Assembly: GCA_950295325.1 (NCBI GenBank)
Contig: OX485804.1
Coordinates: 20,400,001 to 20,464,000, forward strand
Source of the DNA: Polytrichum commune
Taxonomy: Eukaryota; Streptophyta; Polytrichopsida; Polytrichales; Polytrichaceae
Length of the DNA: 64,000 nt
Direction of reading: 5' to 3'
Positions within the stretch are counted from its first letter, which is position 1. Each line of letters starts with the position of its first letter. Both the position numbers and the translations under genes were made by a program. This document shows, one piece after another, positions 1 through 12,960 of the stretch. The notes under the pieces are model-generated. The model made no database searches and was not told the DNA's origin. It worked only from the letters and a program-made list of their open reading frames with translations.

Positions 1-13
1 TCGGACTCTTCAG

Positions 14-2893
14 CTATTGAAAGCCCTGTCTGGTCCCACGATCCGTCTTCCGAGCCGGAACGCTCCGGGGTCGGAACCTTTTTTTTTTCCTGGAGCCATG
101 CCGTGGTAAATGATCGCTCTTCGCCGTCCTTTCCCTGTTCCGGCCACACAACGTTGGGGTGATCCTTCGCTCCCTTTCCGTCAGTGCTTGAGGAGGTGGT
201 TGTCCCCATGGTTCCACAATCATGCAATCGGGTGCGGGCGGTTGCGAAACCTGTACTATGGGGGCCTTCCCACGATCTGGGGTCTTGGCTCGCTCTGGAG
301 TCCTAGCCCTTTCCGGAATCTTAGCCCTCTTTGGAGTCTTGGCCTTTTCTGGCAATGGAGATTGGACCCGTCCTGACCTCGCTGAGCGCTCTGTACTCTT
401 CCTACGAATCGAAGGCGACCGGACCCTTTCCGGCTCTGGAGGCTTCTCTCGATTCGGAACTCTGCCGGATTCCTACTGCTTCGAGGCCCCTGTGGCTTGG
501 CTGGGCCCGGTGACGAGCTCTACCTCGCCTATCATTTCGTAAAGTGTGGCCGTGGGAGATCCGGGCAGGCCTGGATCTATCATCCACCTCGGGTGTCGCG
601 CACCTCTCCATGAGGAGTGCCCGAAACACCATGGGCACAAGGGGGACCCCGGAGTGACACCCGGGACTTGTGGCGCCGTTGGTGAGAGGGCCCAAGTGAT
701 CCTAGTGTGGGTGAGGGCCCCGGGCGTTGGGAACGCCTCCCACCCACAAAGACTACGAGGCATGAGGGTGAGGCCATGAGCTATGCGTAGCTCATGGCGT
801 GGTGATTCTAGAATGCTCAAGATCACCTCAATCGGAGGTGTGAGCTAGGAGTTATGGCCATTTGAGTGGGATGCTGTCCCGGGACAGCGCCCTGGTACAG
901 CAGTGCCTGGGAGTGATTCCCGGGACTGCCAAGGTTCAAACAGGCATAACTTCCTCAAGACTTGCCCGAATGGGGCAAGTGAGGAGTCCATCGGCATCTA
1001 CGTGAAGCGTAGATGAAGATGGAGTGGTTGGTTGTTATGATCAGACATCATACAAGGAAGTTATGATGGTCTGAAGCTGCTGGGGGGTTCTAGGCCCAGC
1101 AGCTAAAGGAAAATGTCCACTTGGCCCCAACTCTTGGTAGAGAGACAAGAGGTTGGTTGACGGTGGGGTAGGGGCCCCGCGTGAAGTCCTAGAGGCTTAT
1201 ATGGGTGAGGTGGTGTGGCCTCACCCACCCGAGGCCGAACGGCACGGCCTCCATGGGCATTGGCCCATTGTGAGGCCATAGTTGCCTAGTATGGTTCGGG
1301 TTGTTGTAGTGTTGCTCCGGCAACGCGATGATCAACATAGGATTAGACTTCCATGGATGGAAGTCCACATTGGGGAAATGGGTTACCAATTAAGGGGTGA
1401 GTCCCGAAAGCAAAGTAGGAGGGTTGGTTCCCTCCTATGAACTATTGGTCCGGGGTAAGAGGAGCTATCCATTAGCATGGCGGAATGCGAAGGGTTAGCG
1501 ACTCGTAACCTTTGCTAGAATTGAAAATTGGCAAGATTATTAAGGGACCTAGCAAGGGTTGCGACATCGGGGTTCCGCGTGGGGGTAGGAGCTTCTGTAT
1601 CTCCTTCAACAGGTCCTTCATTGATCTCGAGTACTTAACCAAGATCTGCAGGGTCTGCCGGGCCGAGGAGCGATCCGCTATCTCCATGAGTTTGTTGTAC
1701 AGGTGAGCCTTGTTGACGATCTCCCCGAGATGTCCGACCTGTTCCCAGACTCGGTTCAACATCATCGTTTGTTTTGCCTGATAGCGGCGGATCTCTTCGC
1801 TCTTCTGCGCAAGCTCTTGAGTCATCGTTGCCACCTATGCGGCCAATTGTGCCTTCTCAATCTCCAGTGCGTCCACCTTTGACCGGTTTGTCTTCTTAGC
1901 CAGTTCCTGGAGAATGTTTCCAGGGGTGCAGTTGTCCAACGCCCTACTTACGCCCCGGATGATGTGCTCCAACCTAAAATAATGATTCTGGAGGTGGGTT
2001 AGCTCTTCCTGGACTTGCTTGAAAGGGGCTTCTGGATACTCAAAGGAGGACAAATCGATGTCCCTCCAGTGCGGTTCCCTACTTGGGCCGGCTTTGTCTC
2101 AGGGCTTAGGAGTAGCCGTTCTCCTTGGGTTGGGGGTGGGTGCGGCCGGAGGCGGCTCAGGGACGGCACGGTCACTCAATGACTCCTCTATTCCGGCCTC
2201 CGTCAACTCGACTTCCGGTCCCAGCTTGTAAACAACCTCGTCCTCCGCAATCATTAAGGCATCCTCCTCCGCCTCATTCATGCACTCATTCCGTTGGTAG
2301 AGGTGGAGAATGTATGGGGAGAGAGGAGAGGGTTTCTTGCCGATGTGGGGGATCGATTTCTCCACCAATTCTTGGATGAGTCGCCCCCAATTGACCAGCC
2401 GTGTTCCGGACAGTGCTCTGAAGATAGTGTTGGCCATAGTAATGCTCGATCTCTTGGGTGTCTTCACGTAGAGAATAGGGAGAAGGAATTCTATTACCCT
2501 ACGCTCCCTAGGGTTTTTGCAATTTGCCGGATGGAACCCATCCTTTGGATCGTGCTCGGTTCTGAACTTTCCTACAAAATAAGTGTCCTTCCGGCTTGCC
2601 CACCCTTCTCCCTTCCTCGACGCGAACCCATAAACATCCGCCCATACTTATGCGGTCCATTGATCCGGAACCCACCTCATTGTCCTCTCCCACTGATTCT
2701 CCCTCTCGGACATGAATTCCCTCAGCGTCTCCTCGTTCCGCAAGTTCCAGGGTTTCGCAAGAAGAACCTCGCATCCCATCCAGGTGAGGTCTTCAATTAA
2801 TTCCCTTGTCTCCAACTCCCACTTTGGAATGGCGGGCACTACATTCCTAAATGGGACCGGGACGAGATCATCGTCCTCCCTAACCTCCAGCAT
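14..2893 (-). pseudogene. Decayed gag-like transposable-element ORF
   Basis: One minus-strand frame runs from an ATG at 2893 leftwards and can be followed to a stop at 14-16. It is broken by TAA at 2648-2650, by stops ending at 2099, 1835 and 473, and by non-matching DNA at about 575-1548. Across the first stop the reading clearly resumes (VWADVYGF, then CKNPRERRVIEFLLPILY), so that stop is a point mutation. The order is a globular N-terminal half, a Pro-rich linker (about 2110-2160), a predicted coiled coil (about 2050-1600), then a basic region with six-residue repeats of the type RAxTPE (about 262-350). I take it for a structural (gag-like) protein of a retroelement or similar mobile element. 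I cannot name the family, and no reverse transcriptase or integrase is visible. The sequence is richer in GC than the DNA to its right, which suggests a younger insertion. It is probably non-functional. Confidence 0.6.
575..1548. other. GC-rich insert or intron inside the gag-like ORF
   Basis: The gag-like frame loses coding character after the residues SQPLL (near 1550) and regains it at LPGSPTATLYEM (near 570). The intervening 970 bp holds no convincing ORF but many short inverted repeats. It could be a nested non-autonomous element or an intron: on the minus strand the left edge reads CTAG|GT and the right edge ATCCAG|GC, which would fit GT-AG splicing. The sequence alone does not decide. 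Confidence 0.35.
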
Positions 2894-3345
2894 TGTGACA
2901 ACCCCTATCCGGCCTAAAACAGAATCTCAGCAATCCAACTGCTGATAATTTGACAAAAATTCCTCACCACTCTTTCTTTTTGCAATGCCGCACGACGCAA
3001 ATGGCTCAAGGGGACGGCTGATTTCCTTAAGTGCCCTTGTCTTCCTTGAGTTTGGCTCAATAACCGTTTGTGGTAACCGTTTCGTTCCTGTACAACTATC
3101 ATCATTCCGGCCGCTCCGGAACTGGCAGTTATTTAATGGTATTTTTGGTACGGTTCCGGCTCAGCTAAAGGGACCGTTTTAACCATTTTATTGCGCTGGA
3201 CGGATGTACAAAGACTTATTTCCTAAAATGGCTAAGCTACCCTAAATTCCCCTAACCTAATCAAAACAAACAAGTTATTTCCCCTCTAAAGTCCGGTTTG
3301 GTTGTTAATCCGGAATTCCGTGCATTTACAGGTTCCCACAGTGGG
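2894..3345 (-). other. Leader of the gag-like element and its GC boundary
   Basis: This is non-coding DNA upstream of the gag-like ATG. The composition drops sharply to AT-rich at about 3345, just after a run of C/G-rich bases (cagtgggggcc). I take this as the approximate edge of the element. No terminal repeat could be matched because the other end lies outside the window. Confidence 0.35.
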
Positions 3346-3870
3346 GGCCTAACTCAAAGAGGTGGACGTCTAGCCTTGAATATTATTTTGTGTTTCTAGC
3401 TCCAATAAAATAATGCATGCATGTTTGTGTGCTTCTTGAAGCAATCCAATAGTCCAAGAAGTTCAAAATTCACACCATCATATTGTTTTCCTATCGGGAT
3501 TGAATATGGTATTTATAAACTACAAAGAAAATTCTTGCAAAAAGCATTAAGATGATTTGCTATAATTTTTTATTTTTTATTTTTTTTGTGTTGTTATTGA
3601 TCATTGTGAGGATGATTACCATAGGTGATCAAATGCTTGATAATTTGATTTCTAATTTCTAATATTTTGAGGTGGTACATAGGATTCATTAGAAGTTCCA
3701 ACTAATAGAAAAGTGGCATGTGCAATTTGCTATTAAATCATTTGTGCCAAATATGTTTATCACCCAAGCTGGTATATGTGTGAACTTGTGAAAAGGCCTC
3801 TAAGTCTTATCTTGAGTATCCTTCAAGTTGAGAACCATCTCAACTTGTCCAAGATTGGATCCTTTTTCAA

Positions 3871-4130
3871 TGTAATGGTCACTTCACACACAAGACTGAA
3901 AGCCCATGACCATTGCAATGTAAGAGTTATTGCTTGTCAAAAGGGTAGAGATTGTCATGGATTCACTTCACACTAGGAGATGAAGGCCTAAAGTCCCAAA
4001 GAAAAGTTCATGGATGAAATTTCTACACGAATTCCTACATGGTAGGTTGTGGATAAGGTGCATGATATGCCGGAATTTGTGTGAGGCCCATCTCCAAGAG
4101 ATAGGTCTGATGCAAATTTCGAAAGACCAT
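3871..4130. repeat. Diverged fragment of the 51.8-kb MITE family
   Basis: The stretch starting tcacttcacacacaagac and continuing through 'agcccatgaccattgcaat' and 'attcctacatggta' matches the left part of the element at 51848-52320 in the same order. The terminal GGGCC and a clear target duplication are no longer recognisable. It is an old, truncated or heavily mutated copy. Confidence 0.45.
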
Positions 4131-4964
4131 GGCAATTAAACAATTGTCAATGGCTATCATAGTTATTTTCATGTTTTTTCTCCATAAATATATATTCTAG
4201 GACAAACAAGTTAAAAAGAGGCAGAGTGTCATCTTTCCCATTTGCCAACAAGTCGAAGTGTTTCGAGCTTGCTAGTATGTGTGATTGTAGTAGATAATTT
4301 TGTTCATTGATTTTTTTTTATAATTTGTTTTTGTCAATGGCATGTTCCTCGTTATATGGGTGTGGTTCATGTGAGCTGAATTTTTGGCTAAATAGTTAAA
4401 GTATGGGCAGATAGGTAGCAAGAGGATGAAATAGCATCGAGGTGGATGAAAATAATTAATTATAGGCTTTGAAAGGTAGTAATAAGTATAGGCACATGCT
4501 TAGGAGCCCATAGTTGGTTGCAGGGCAACTATCGTCGTCCTTGCCAAGCCAAAGAGGTTGGTAGAGGAGAGAGAGGCGGGCATTTCTCCAAACATTTGAG
4601 CGCATAGGTAAACATATAGTCTTGTTTCCCTCAACACCGAAAGCAGGTGAGGTTATAGTTGAACCATATTTTGTAATTTGGGTAACCACCATAGTAATTG
4701 TGGAATTATTGATTTCTATTGATGCACATTAATATTTTGAATCAAAACTTTATTAAAGGACCATATTTGGTTAGACGATTTTCCTGTTTTGATGTGTGAA
4801 TGCAAAATTAGAAACCATTGTTTATTGTTGTGAATGCAATTGATTAAAACTGAAGTTGTGAGAGGAGTTGAGTGAGCCAAAATCGTGAGAGTGAGTGTTG
4901 GAGAATTGATAAGAGTAAAGTAACAACATAGACAATTGATCAACCTTTGAGAATAAAAAGGTGA

Positions 4965-4999
<35 letters not shown>

Positions 5000-5003
5000 G
5001 AGA
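4965..5003. repeat. (GA)n microsatellite
   Basis: Nearly perfect GA dinucleotide run of about 39 bp with one interruption (aggga). Confidence 0.95.
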
Positions 5004-7455
5004 TTACAAAGTGAATCCATAAATTAAGCATAGTTGGAAAAATATTGAATATTGTGTAACAATTGTCTAAGGGCTTGGACTCTTTTCCAAGTTTCACATC
5101 AAAGGGGAATAAAACAAAGAGGGCTAACCTCGATAGAGAAAGAGTAAACCATTAGTGTAGAAAGTGAAGGAATGACCACTACGCGAGAAAGAACAAAGTG
5201 AAACTATAATTTGTTAGTGCCGGGAGAAGAGAACCCCGAGCAACAGAGAATGGGCAAGTAGAAAGATTCTCTGATGAGCCAGATGATAACGAAAGATCAA
5301 AGTTGAATGAAAGTAAGAGCAACCTTTGTGAGAGGATGGAACATAGTGTTCAAGAGTAACCCGAGAAGGGATCCACTTGAAGAGTTAAGACCTGTGAAAG
5401 ACAAAGATTGTGCGAAGTAGCCAAGAGGCCAAACGTCAACCTGAGAAGAAAACTAGGCCATTGTTGAAGCCGGACAAAGGCAGTGAGAGGGAAAGGAAGG
5501 ACCTATGATATATCATGCAGGCGAATTGGGATTAGCGTTAAAGTAAACACTATAGTTTGGTGGTAGTAAAATTTGTTAAGTCCGTCAAATTAGTTTACCC
5601 TCAATCAACTAAAAGTGATGAGGAATTGTCTCTAATCAATCGATTAGTGGCTGAAATGAGATATTAAAAGTGATTAAGTGAATATGAGATAGGATGAACT
5701 CTGGATTATCAAGGAATAATTAGGTATGTGTTATTCTAGAATTCTATATTAAGGCATAGTTTAGAGACTTTGATCTTTGAGTATGGAATGCAAGTTAGCA
5801 TGCAAGATCAATTATTGTCTTGTGTGTTACCCTGGTTATTGTTGTTATAAGTCGTGCAGGGCAACTAAGATTATAGCTTGACCGTGATAATTATTTTTAA
5901 TTGCATAAGTTGTGAGTATTAATTAAATCTTGGAATTAATAAATAAACAATTTGTCTTGTATTGAAATCAACATTGACCAATTAATGAAGGAATTGTTGT
6001 GAATTGAAGATGCATTGGCCAATGATGACCAAAATAATTTTGATACTCAAAGATTATTGTTATATAATCTCATGACTAGATGGAAACTTACAACCCATTG
6101 ATAAACATACAATTTTGAATGAGAAACATTGAGAGGAAACCTTGAGAGAAAGGAGAACAAAAGATGATTGAGTGATGTTTTAGAGTGGAAATAACAACCT
6201 TATTGTTTTATTGATGAATTATAATGTGAAAAATGCCCGTAATAGACACTAGTAAAGCCTTCCTTGAGAGTCTGTATCATGGGTTTTGGTTTATTTAAGT
6301 CACAGCAAAAACCTAACTACAGTCCCAAAATCCAACAATAAAGCCAAATTTTTCTTTGGATGTTATAGAGTCAACCACAATTTGGGTTGCATGAACCCTC
6401 ATTAAGAAGTAGGAATTTCAATTATTTTAAGTTGTTTAATGATGCAAATTTAGAAATAATTGGATCACAAATGCCGCAATTGGACTGATTGGGTTTATTT
6501 AGAGACCTTCGTCTTTGCGTCTTGGCCTAGGCCCCCCATCCCATTGAAGATTTGGTGATTTATTCATACATCAGGAGTTGAACTTAACGCCTCTTGATTA
6601 TGACCCAACATTCTTTAGGTAGTTTAGATCACAATTCTTTTTTATCAAGTTGTTAGAATTTATGACACATTGCATTCAACCCAATGGTCTTTTATTTTAA
6701 TTTCCCATGGTTATATATGAATATAAATAACTTCTTGGATTAAGCTTTATGCTCATATGGTTTCTAATTTGTATAAATTTTGAAATTTTTGATGGTTTGC
6801 AAAAAGAAATACAAAGTTCTAGTGATGAAACATTAAAAGAGACAAGTGTTTGAATAAAATTCCGGATCATCATACATGTGAATGTCAATACTATGAGCAA
6901 ATGAATAGGTGAAATGAACAATGTGCAAATGTTATCAATCAAATGTTTGCAAGTGCTCAAGAGGATGATGAACACTATAATATTTAGGACACACAACATA
7001 ATTCACCTCCAAATACTATGAAAAATATAATAAAATTTCAAGATAAGTTGGAAAGAATTATGGACTAAATAGTCAACAATTCTTCTAGTTCAATGCATTT
7101 TTTTAGGCTAGAATTTAAAATAAATAAATATGAATGCTCATATGACAACTTTAGTTTTTTTTTAAATTCTACTCATATCAGATCCGGTGTTTATATCCTG
7201 ATATTGTAGGTTTGAATCTTTCTAAAGCTTCATGTGCCACAATGACTTGGCTTTTACTTCATGCATTTTTGTAGTCTCTAATAATATTTTTTTAGTAATT
7301 CTGTCAACCTATATTATTCTACATGCACCGTTTTTTGTAACATTGATATATCATATTTTGCTTATAGTTGTTATTTTAGTCTTCATTTCTTGTTGTTCTC
7401 TTAATGATCTATTCATCTTTTTAATTCTCTTTATGCTTCTTCTATCCATTTCATA

Positions 7456-7695
7456 TCATATTTTTTCTTTGCCAATTGTACACATATTGTGTAGTATAAC
7501 ATATGTAGTAACTATATTAGCCATATGCCGCAATGGTATATCAACCCTCCTCATAATGATTCTCCATCTTCCCTTTGGAATCTCGAAAGCACATTCTACA
7601 CACATGTGAGTAGAACTTTCAATAAAATTCGAATTTGGTTTATAACCTTCTAAATTCTCCACACAACCTTTGAATGAGTTTATATTTATGACCAC
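7456..7695 (-). pseudogene. PIF/Harbinger transposase C-terminal remnant
   Basis: The minus-strand frame encodes CVECAFEIPKGRWRI followed by MRRVDIPLRHMANIV and a VILHNMC motif. This matches the end of the DDE nuclease of PIF/Harbinger transposases, where a V-E-x-A-F-x-x-x-K-G-R-W block carries the catalytic Glu and is followed by an HNxC motif. Only about 79 residues are open, and I could not find the upstream Asp-containing blocks intact in 7.7-8.3 kb. It is therefore a dead fragment. Its presence shows that a Harbinger-type source once existed in this genome. That is relevant to the TNA-flanked MITEs at 34-52 kb, although no terminal repeat links the two directly. Confidence 0.75.
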
Positions 7696-9668
7696 ATTAG
7701 ATATGCACTATGATTACACTACTTACTTAAATATGGATTTATAAGGTTAGAAATACCATATGCTTACTTGCATAGATTTATGCATGAAGGGACCGATGGT
7801 CACAAAATGCAATACTTACTTGGAGTCTTGGAGATGGATTGATAAGGTTAGATGCAAGGTTATTATATGAATGGAAAGTTGGTACATAATGTACAAGGTT
7901 TTTGATGGAAAGGAATTGTGTTACCTCAATCTTTGAAGGTTGTCATCATTTATGCACCCATATAGTTACACCACATTTAACATAGTGTTGTTAGTTACAA
8001 ATACACAATTATGACCACAATTGTTTGTTAGCAATCCTCAAAAAAATTCGTATGCCATGCATGTGGACTAACGCCGTGGTTTAGGGTCAATTGCAAAAGG
8101 ATGGTTATGGATGCATAAAGGCTCTCAATACAAAAGATGTTGTACTGCAATTTCATGGACCACGCCCGTAGCTCCTTGTCCACCTTATTGTTGGGGTAAG
8201 TGGTAGTACATGGAACATGCTTAGGACGCGTCTCATGCATGGACCCTTCCTTTGGGAAAATTTCATTCGCGGACACTCATTTTGCTTTATCTCTCACTTT
8301 GACCATCCTTTCACCATTCACTTCCTTCTATGTCCCACCATTGTTGGGCGTAAAGGTTTCAACTTCCACAAAAACTATAACCACATGCTCATCTACCTTG
8401 TGTGCAATTTCCAAACTAGGTAGTAAGTTTCTTGGAGTGGGTTCTATTGGGGTCACAACCATTTTTTTCCTGAGGTTGGAGCGGGGTGAACTGTTCCACG
8501 TTACCCATCTAGGTTAAGTTCAAGTCACATGCATGATTTTTCAACCCTTGTGTAAGAGTGAATTCATGAAGGTTTGGTGGACCTCGAGTAAAGGGTATGC
8601 CATATCCCTTATATTTGTTCCCACATTTAACTCCTTATAACTAGTGGCGGGTTCCCCAGGAGATTGAAGGTCTATAGGGGGATGTAATTATGTAACTAGG
8701 GCAACATTGGTTTCTTCACGTCCAGGTTTGATGTCTTTGTGTATGTGGCCGTTCTTACAATGGCGGTTGTGGTGTATAGTGGCAATTGGAACAAGGGTGC
8801 AATCCACAACTACAATGGGCACAAATGAAATTACCGGAATATCAAGAGGGGGGGGGGGGAACGGCATATGTAATCGTCTCCTCGTTATTGGGCGATGTGG
8901 TGCTAGCCAACATCTGATCCCAACTCTTGTGCTCCAATGTCATCAGTGTTTGTTTCCCTCCAAGTCATGTTACATCAAGCCTTTTTACCTAAGCACATTC
9001 TCCTCCCCGTCCTCCTCAGCTAAACGACCTAGGGAGCATGGATCGATTTTAGTCCGGTTACAAGCCCTTTCTTGCTTGCTTAACCATGTATTGTTGTGGT
9101 TACATACATTATAAGGTTGCTCCACATGGTTATATCTTGTGGCTACATTTATATAATAAAAAACGAGAGCAGTTGGAAGAAGGTTACTATGCATGTGAAT
9201 GAACCACTCTATCTTGAGCCAACCCCTAGAAGAAGAAAAAAACTTAGCAAGTTGGGGCCATTGCCCAAAAAAAATGGGAAAGAAGACCAGGCCAAGAGAA
9301 TTTTTGCTTAAGGCAAAAAAATGTTATGGCATACGAGGAGGGCCCGTTTCTAGAAGAGCCAACACATGCCCCATGATCAACTTTCGTGACCCATATAATG
9401 TGAGGGGCCGAGGAACAACTTGCAAAGAGTGCAAACTTCCTTGTCATCAAAATTTCCACCACAAGCAACACAATGACAAAGCAAAGGACGGTCGGGAATT
9501 TATCATCATTGGAGCACAAGCCCAACCTTTTGTGAATCGGGGTTTCTTTTGTGGGCCTATTTGAGGGTGGACATACCCAATCGCACGGCGGCCTTCATGC
9601 CTCGTTGCCTTGGAGAGTCCGGACCCACTCGATCCACGTCAAGGAGGAACTAGCACATTTTTACACTC
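7696..9668. other. Intergenic DNA, possible remains of an autonomous Harbinger element
   Basis: Several short open stretches lie on both strands (minus 8028-8276 and 8985-9194; plus 9199-9564). None matches a domain I can name. They may be debris of the same element as the transposase remnant at 7.5 kb, but this is only proximity. A run of 12 G lies at about 8848-8859. Confidence 0.3.
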
Positions 9669-9670
9669 TA

Positions 9671-10091
9671 AGGTAGAAATACCATAACCCGTTAACCACC
9701 CTCTAGCCGTGCACTAGACCTCCGTCATAATGGTGAAGTGCCATTTCTAAAACCGATCATGGCTCGGCGGCAACTTCAATGCGTGGACACTTAGTGTAGC
9801 CAATGGGAGTCAAGTGTTAATGTACTCGTGAGGTAACCGATTTAGGCGATGTTCTCTATGGAAATGCGGATTACCGTGTTCGGTGTAGGGAGAACCTAGT
9901 GAACGAGTAGGGAGTTGGACAACATTCCACTTTGAAAAATTGTAGCATTTTTTGTACAGTGCAGAAAAATATGAAACAACTTGCATTCTTCATGAATCCT
10001 TCTCGTCTATCTTGGAAAATTATCTCATGCTTGTCAGACCAGATCTTCAATGCGAATCACCTTATTTTCACGGGTTATGATATTTCTACCT
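9671..10091 (+). mobile_element. MITE family A, copy 1 (421 bp, TA target duplication)
   Basis: The element has terminal inverted repeats (left end AGGTAGAAATACCATAACCC, right end its complement with one mismatch) and is flanked by TA at 9669-9670 and 10092-10093. A reverse-complement copy of identical length lies at 13562-13982, matching along nearly the whole length. The TA duplication and lack of an ORF suggest a non-autonomous Tc1/mariner-type element. It abuts the TA of the family B element that starts at 10096. Confidence 0.85.
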
Positions 10092-10095
10092 TATA

Positions 10096-10415
10096 GTCCT
10101 ATTAGTGTGGGTGGGAAATTAGCGTCGGCCCCATTAGTTTTCTAGTCAAGGTGGAAGTGTGGGTCCAAGACCATGTGCTCTCTAAAGTCTTCGTAGACAT
10201 TTTGATCGACACGTGGGGCTGTAGTTATAGGACAAAGTAGCATGAAAAAGAGAGTCACCCATATCAAATTTCTAGAAATATAATTAACATGGTCCATGCT
10301 ACTTTAGAAACTAGGGATCTGGTATGGGTTGAAATCATAATGGTCCGCATTAATTTTTATTATGAGAAATAATGTGAACTTTTAGAAAGTTATTGTGGTC
10401 CGCATCAATAGGAGA
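10096..10415 (+). mobile_element. MITE family B, copy 1 (about 320 bp)
   Basis: It starts GTCCTATTAGTGTGG after a TA and ends with a degenerate complement (GTGGTCCGCATCAATAGGA). The interior matches the copy at 35350-35605: the phrases 'agtcaaggtgga', 'agacc' and 'gtcttc' occur in order. The right terminus has lost a base, so the end coordinate is approximate. No ORF is present. Confidence 0.65.
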
Positions 10416-12599
10416 TTTAGTCAACTGCTTTTGGATGCTTCAAAACATGGCTAAAGCAAAGGTACCTAACTTTTTTCACTAATCTCAATTGGATATTTGT
10501 ATTTGAGTGTAAAATCGGACAAGGGGCCGGGGGGGGGAGACAATACGAGCATTTAATGAGCATGAGAATATTTGTCACATGAGCCCTAGAAATAAAGAGG
10601 ACAGCGGCTACAGCCTCGATTTGGATATACTAACCCTCTCATGCAAATCGCGTGTTTCAAGACATAGGAGAAGTGGCTCGTTAGTAAAAGTGACTAACTT
10701 ATACAAGACCCATCTACCTTATAAGGATATAAGCATGCAAAGTGTTATGCTCGATATATTTTAAAACTATACATTAGGCCCCAACAATGCCCTAGTTGAG
10801 CTATAGCCAAGTACGGTAGTAGGATTTGGAGCACGCTTCTCGGCACCTTCAACATTGTGTGTGTACTTGGGCACACAAGTACACTCTGGCATCTAACTAA
10901 ACTCGGGGTGGGCCTTTTGAACTAGGGCGAGATGCATAAGGCGAGTGAGGCCAAAACGGACAACTAAAACAATACACTCATCTAACTTATGTTGGGCCAC
11001 GTGGGAAAACACGAACTAAAAAGCCAAAATAATATGCACGGATCGATCATGCCAATGCGGTTTGTTCTTTCAAATTTCGATTGAAATCGTATCCAATACA
11101 GTTGACATAAATTTAGTACTACCGGTTGTTATTTACAGATGGAACAATGCATTATAAAAAAACACACACACCAAGATGCTCGCACATTGAACGCGAACGG
11201 TTACATTAGGGAAAGCCATTAAAGAAATAGCCCTATCGTGAGCCTCACCTCCCACTCCACAGTTAAAATTCGCGCCCTTGGAAAACCCGACTCACACGGA
11301 CGGTCATTTCAAATTTCGGGACCGTTGTCGGAAAAAAATACGAGACTTAGCATATGTTGAATCTTTCTCTTTTAAGTGATCGCATAGGCCCTTTCAACTG
11401 CGTTGAACTATGGGACCTAGAGTGAATTGGGTTTTATGTTCCGACAAAAGCACACATTGTCTAGATTGATCAAACAGAAGAAGAAAAAATATGATAGATG
11501 ACCACTTTTGTTGCACTAGACTGGGAGTAGAATGATTTTTGTGTGGACCCATAAATGGCTAATTCTAAAAGCGGTGGCCCGAAAAAGGTCGGATGCAGTG
11601 ATTGGCCGGAGAGGTTTTGTTTCACACCACTTCGGATCACTTTTGGGTGCTTTTGAGTTAACCTTTTTGTGTGCATTCGGATGCACAGTAATGTATTTTG
11701 ATGCTCAAAGTAGGGAAATTCTACCATGCAAGTAGAAGGTTTGATTTACTTGCCTTTCTGGGAAAACATAACTATTTATGAAATATTCTTTGAAACAATT
11801 TGCATCATGCATTCGTCATCATCATTTCCTCTACTTCATCTTTGAAAAATGTTGCACAAATTTCAAGCTGGTCTTTCTAGCTTAATTAACTTATCTCATC
11901 CGTTTTTTCTACCAAAAGACATGGCCTTCTTTTCTTTCTTTCTTTCTTTTTCCCTTCCAATGTTTGTTTATAACCCTTGATTTCATGAAGCGTGTTGTGG
12001 GTCTCTTAGCTTCTAGAGCTCAAATTTTACTGTACCTAAAAAAAGTTGTTGATAATGTTTTTAACATCACATCATGTGGTAGCAAGATTTTGTATTTTTC
12101 ATGCTTTTTTTATGATTGCTTTAGAGCCATTAAACTTCAAGAAATTGTGATAAATATATGCAAAAAAATTATAGTCCAACCTTTCAAAAGAATTGAATAT
12201 ATATGGCGATTCGAGGTAAGAAAAAAGAGTCCATAGAGAATTGACAATCTTCAATCAAGATAATATGTAGTTACTATACATATAGTAATATACCAACAAT
12301 AGGAAAAGTTATTTCATTGTTGACTTCAAAAATCTCTTGTGAACAACCATCTTTTCATATTGGAATGTGAACGTTGCCTTTAATAAGATAATTTCACGAG
12401 GAGTGGGATGATACATATTGTGATCTTCCTAGCACCTTCCTTTTAAATGGGGTTGCCTTCAAGAGTCACTCATAAGCCCAAATGTGGCCTCTTAGGAAGG
12501 TAAGGGTTAACAACGATGACTCCCTCGCCATAGACCACTCACAACCAGGTGTCCAATCAAGGAGAATGACTTAAGGTACGGGGGGTGTTATTCGGTTCC

Positions 12600-12960
12600 T
12601 CTTTTGAAATCGGACCCATGTATTTGATTGGTACGTGATTCAATATTGTTCAAAGAGAAGAAACACACCATAAAGAAACATGTTTCAAGAAGAAATTGGA
12701 GTATGTCCTTGAACATTGTTAACCACTCTACACTCACACATTGAACGCAATTGGAAAGACCTACGTATCTCGTTCAGGAATCAACAAATGTGCACTTTCA
12801 ATAACCACAACTAAATCAAGAAAAACGCCCGATTTTTGGTGATGCTTCATCGTATGTTTGCTAATGCAACACAACACAACACAAGCTTTGTTGTTCAAGC
12901 TAATCGGTAGAAGTCGGAGGCCATGAAAAAGGAAGCGATAACTTCCACACATCACATACA
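12600..12960 (+). repeat. Dispersed repeat R, copy at 12.6 kb
   Basis: The segment with 'ttcatcgtatgtttgctaat', 'gcaacac', 'ctaatcggtagaagtcgga' and 'catgaaaaagga' aligns in order with 19800-20165, 16860-17010, and in reverse with 13985-14600 and about 17120-17330. It is an old family without recognisable ORF or termini. Confidence 0.6.

Larger units (their letters stand above)
3346..7455. other. AT-rich intergenic DNA, no gene seen
   Basis: No conserved coding block was recognised on either strand. The open frames here are short and lack codon structure. It contains a diverged MITE fragment near 3.87-4.13 kb and a GA microsatellite near 4.97 kb. The remainder appears to be old repeat debris. 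Confidence 0.5.

Noticed and set aside
473-826. 117-codon minus ORF at its full length
   Set aside because: Only the C-terminal third (from about PGLPGSPTATLYEM) fits the gag-like protein. The first part is GC-rich non-coding insert that happens to be open.
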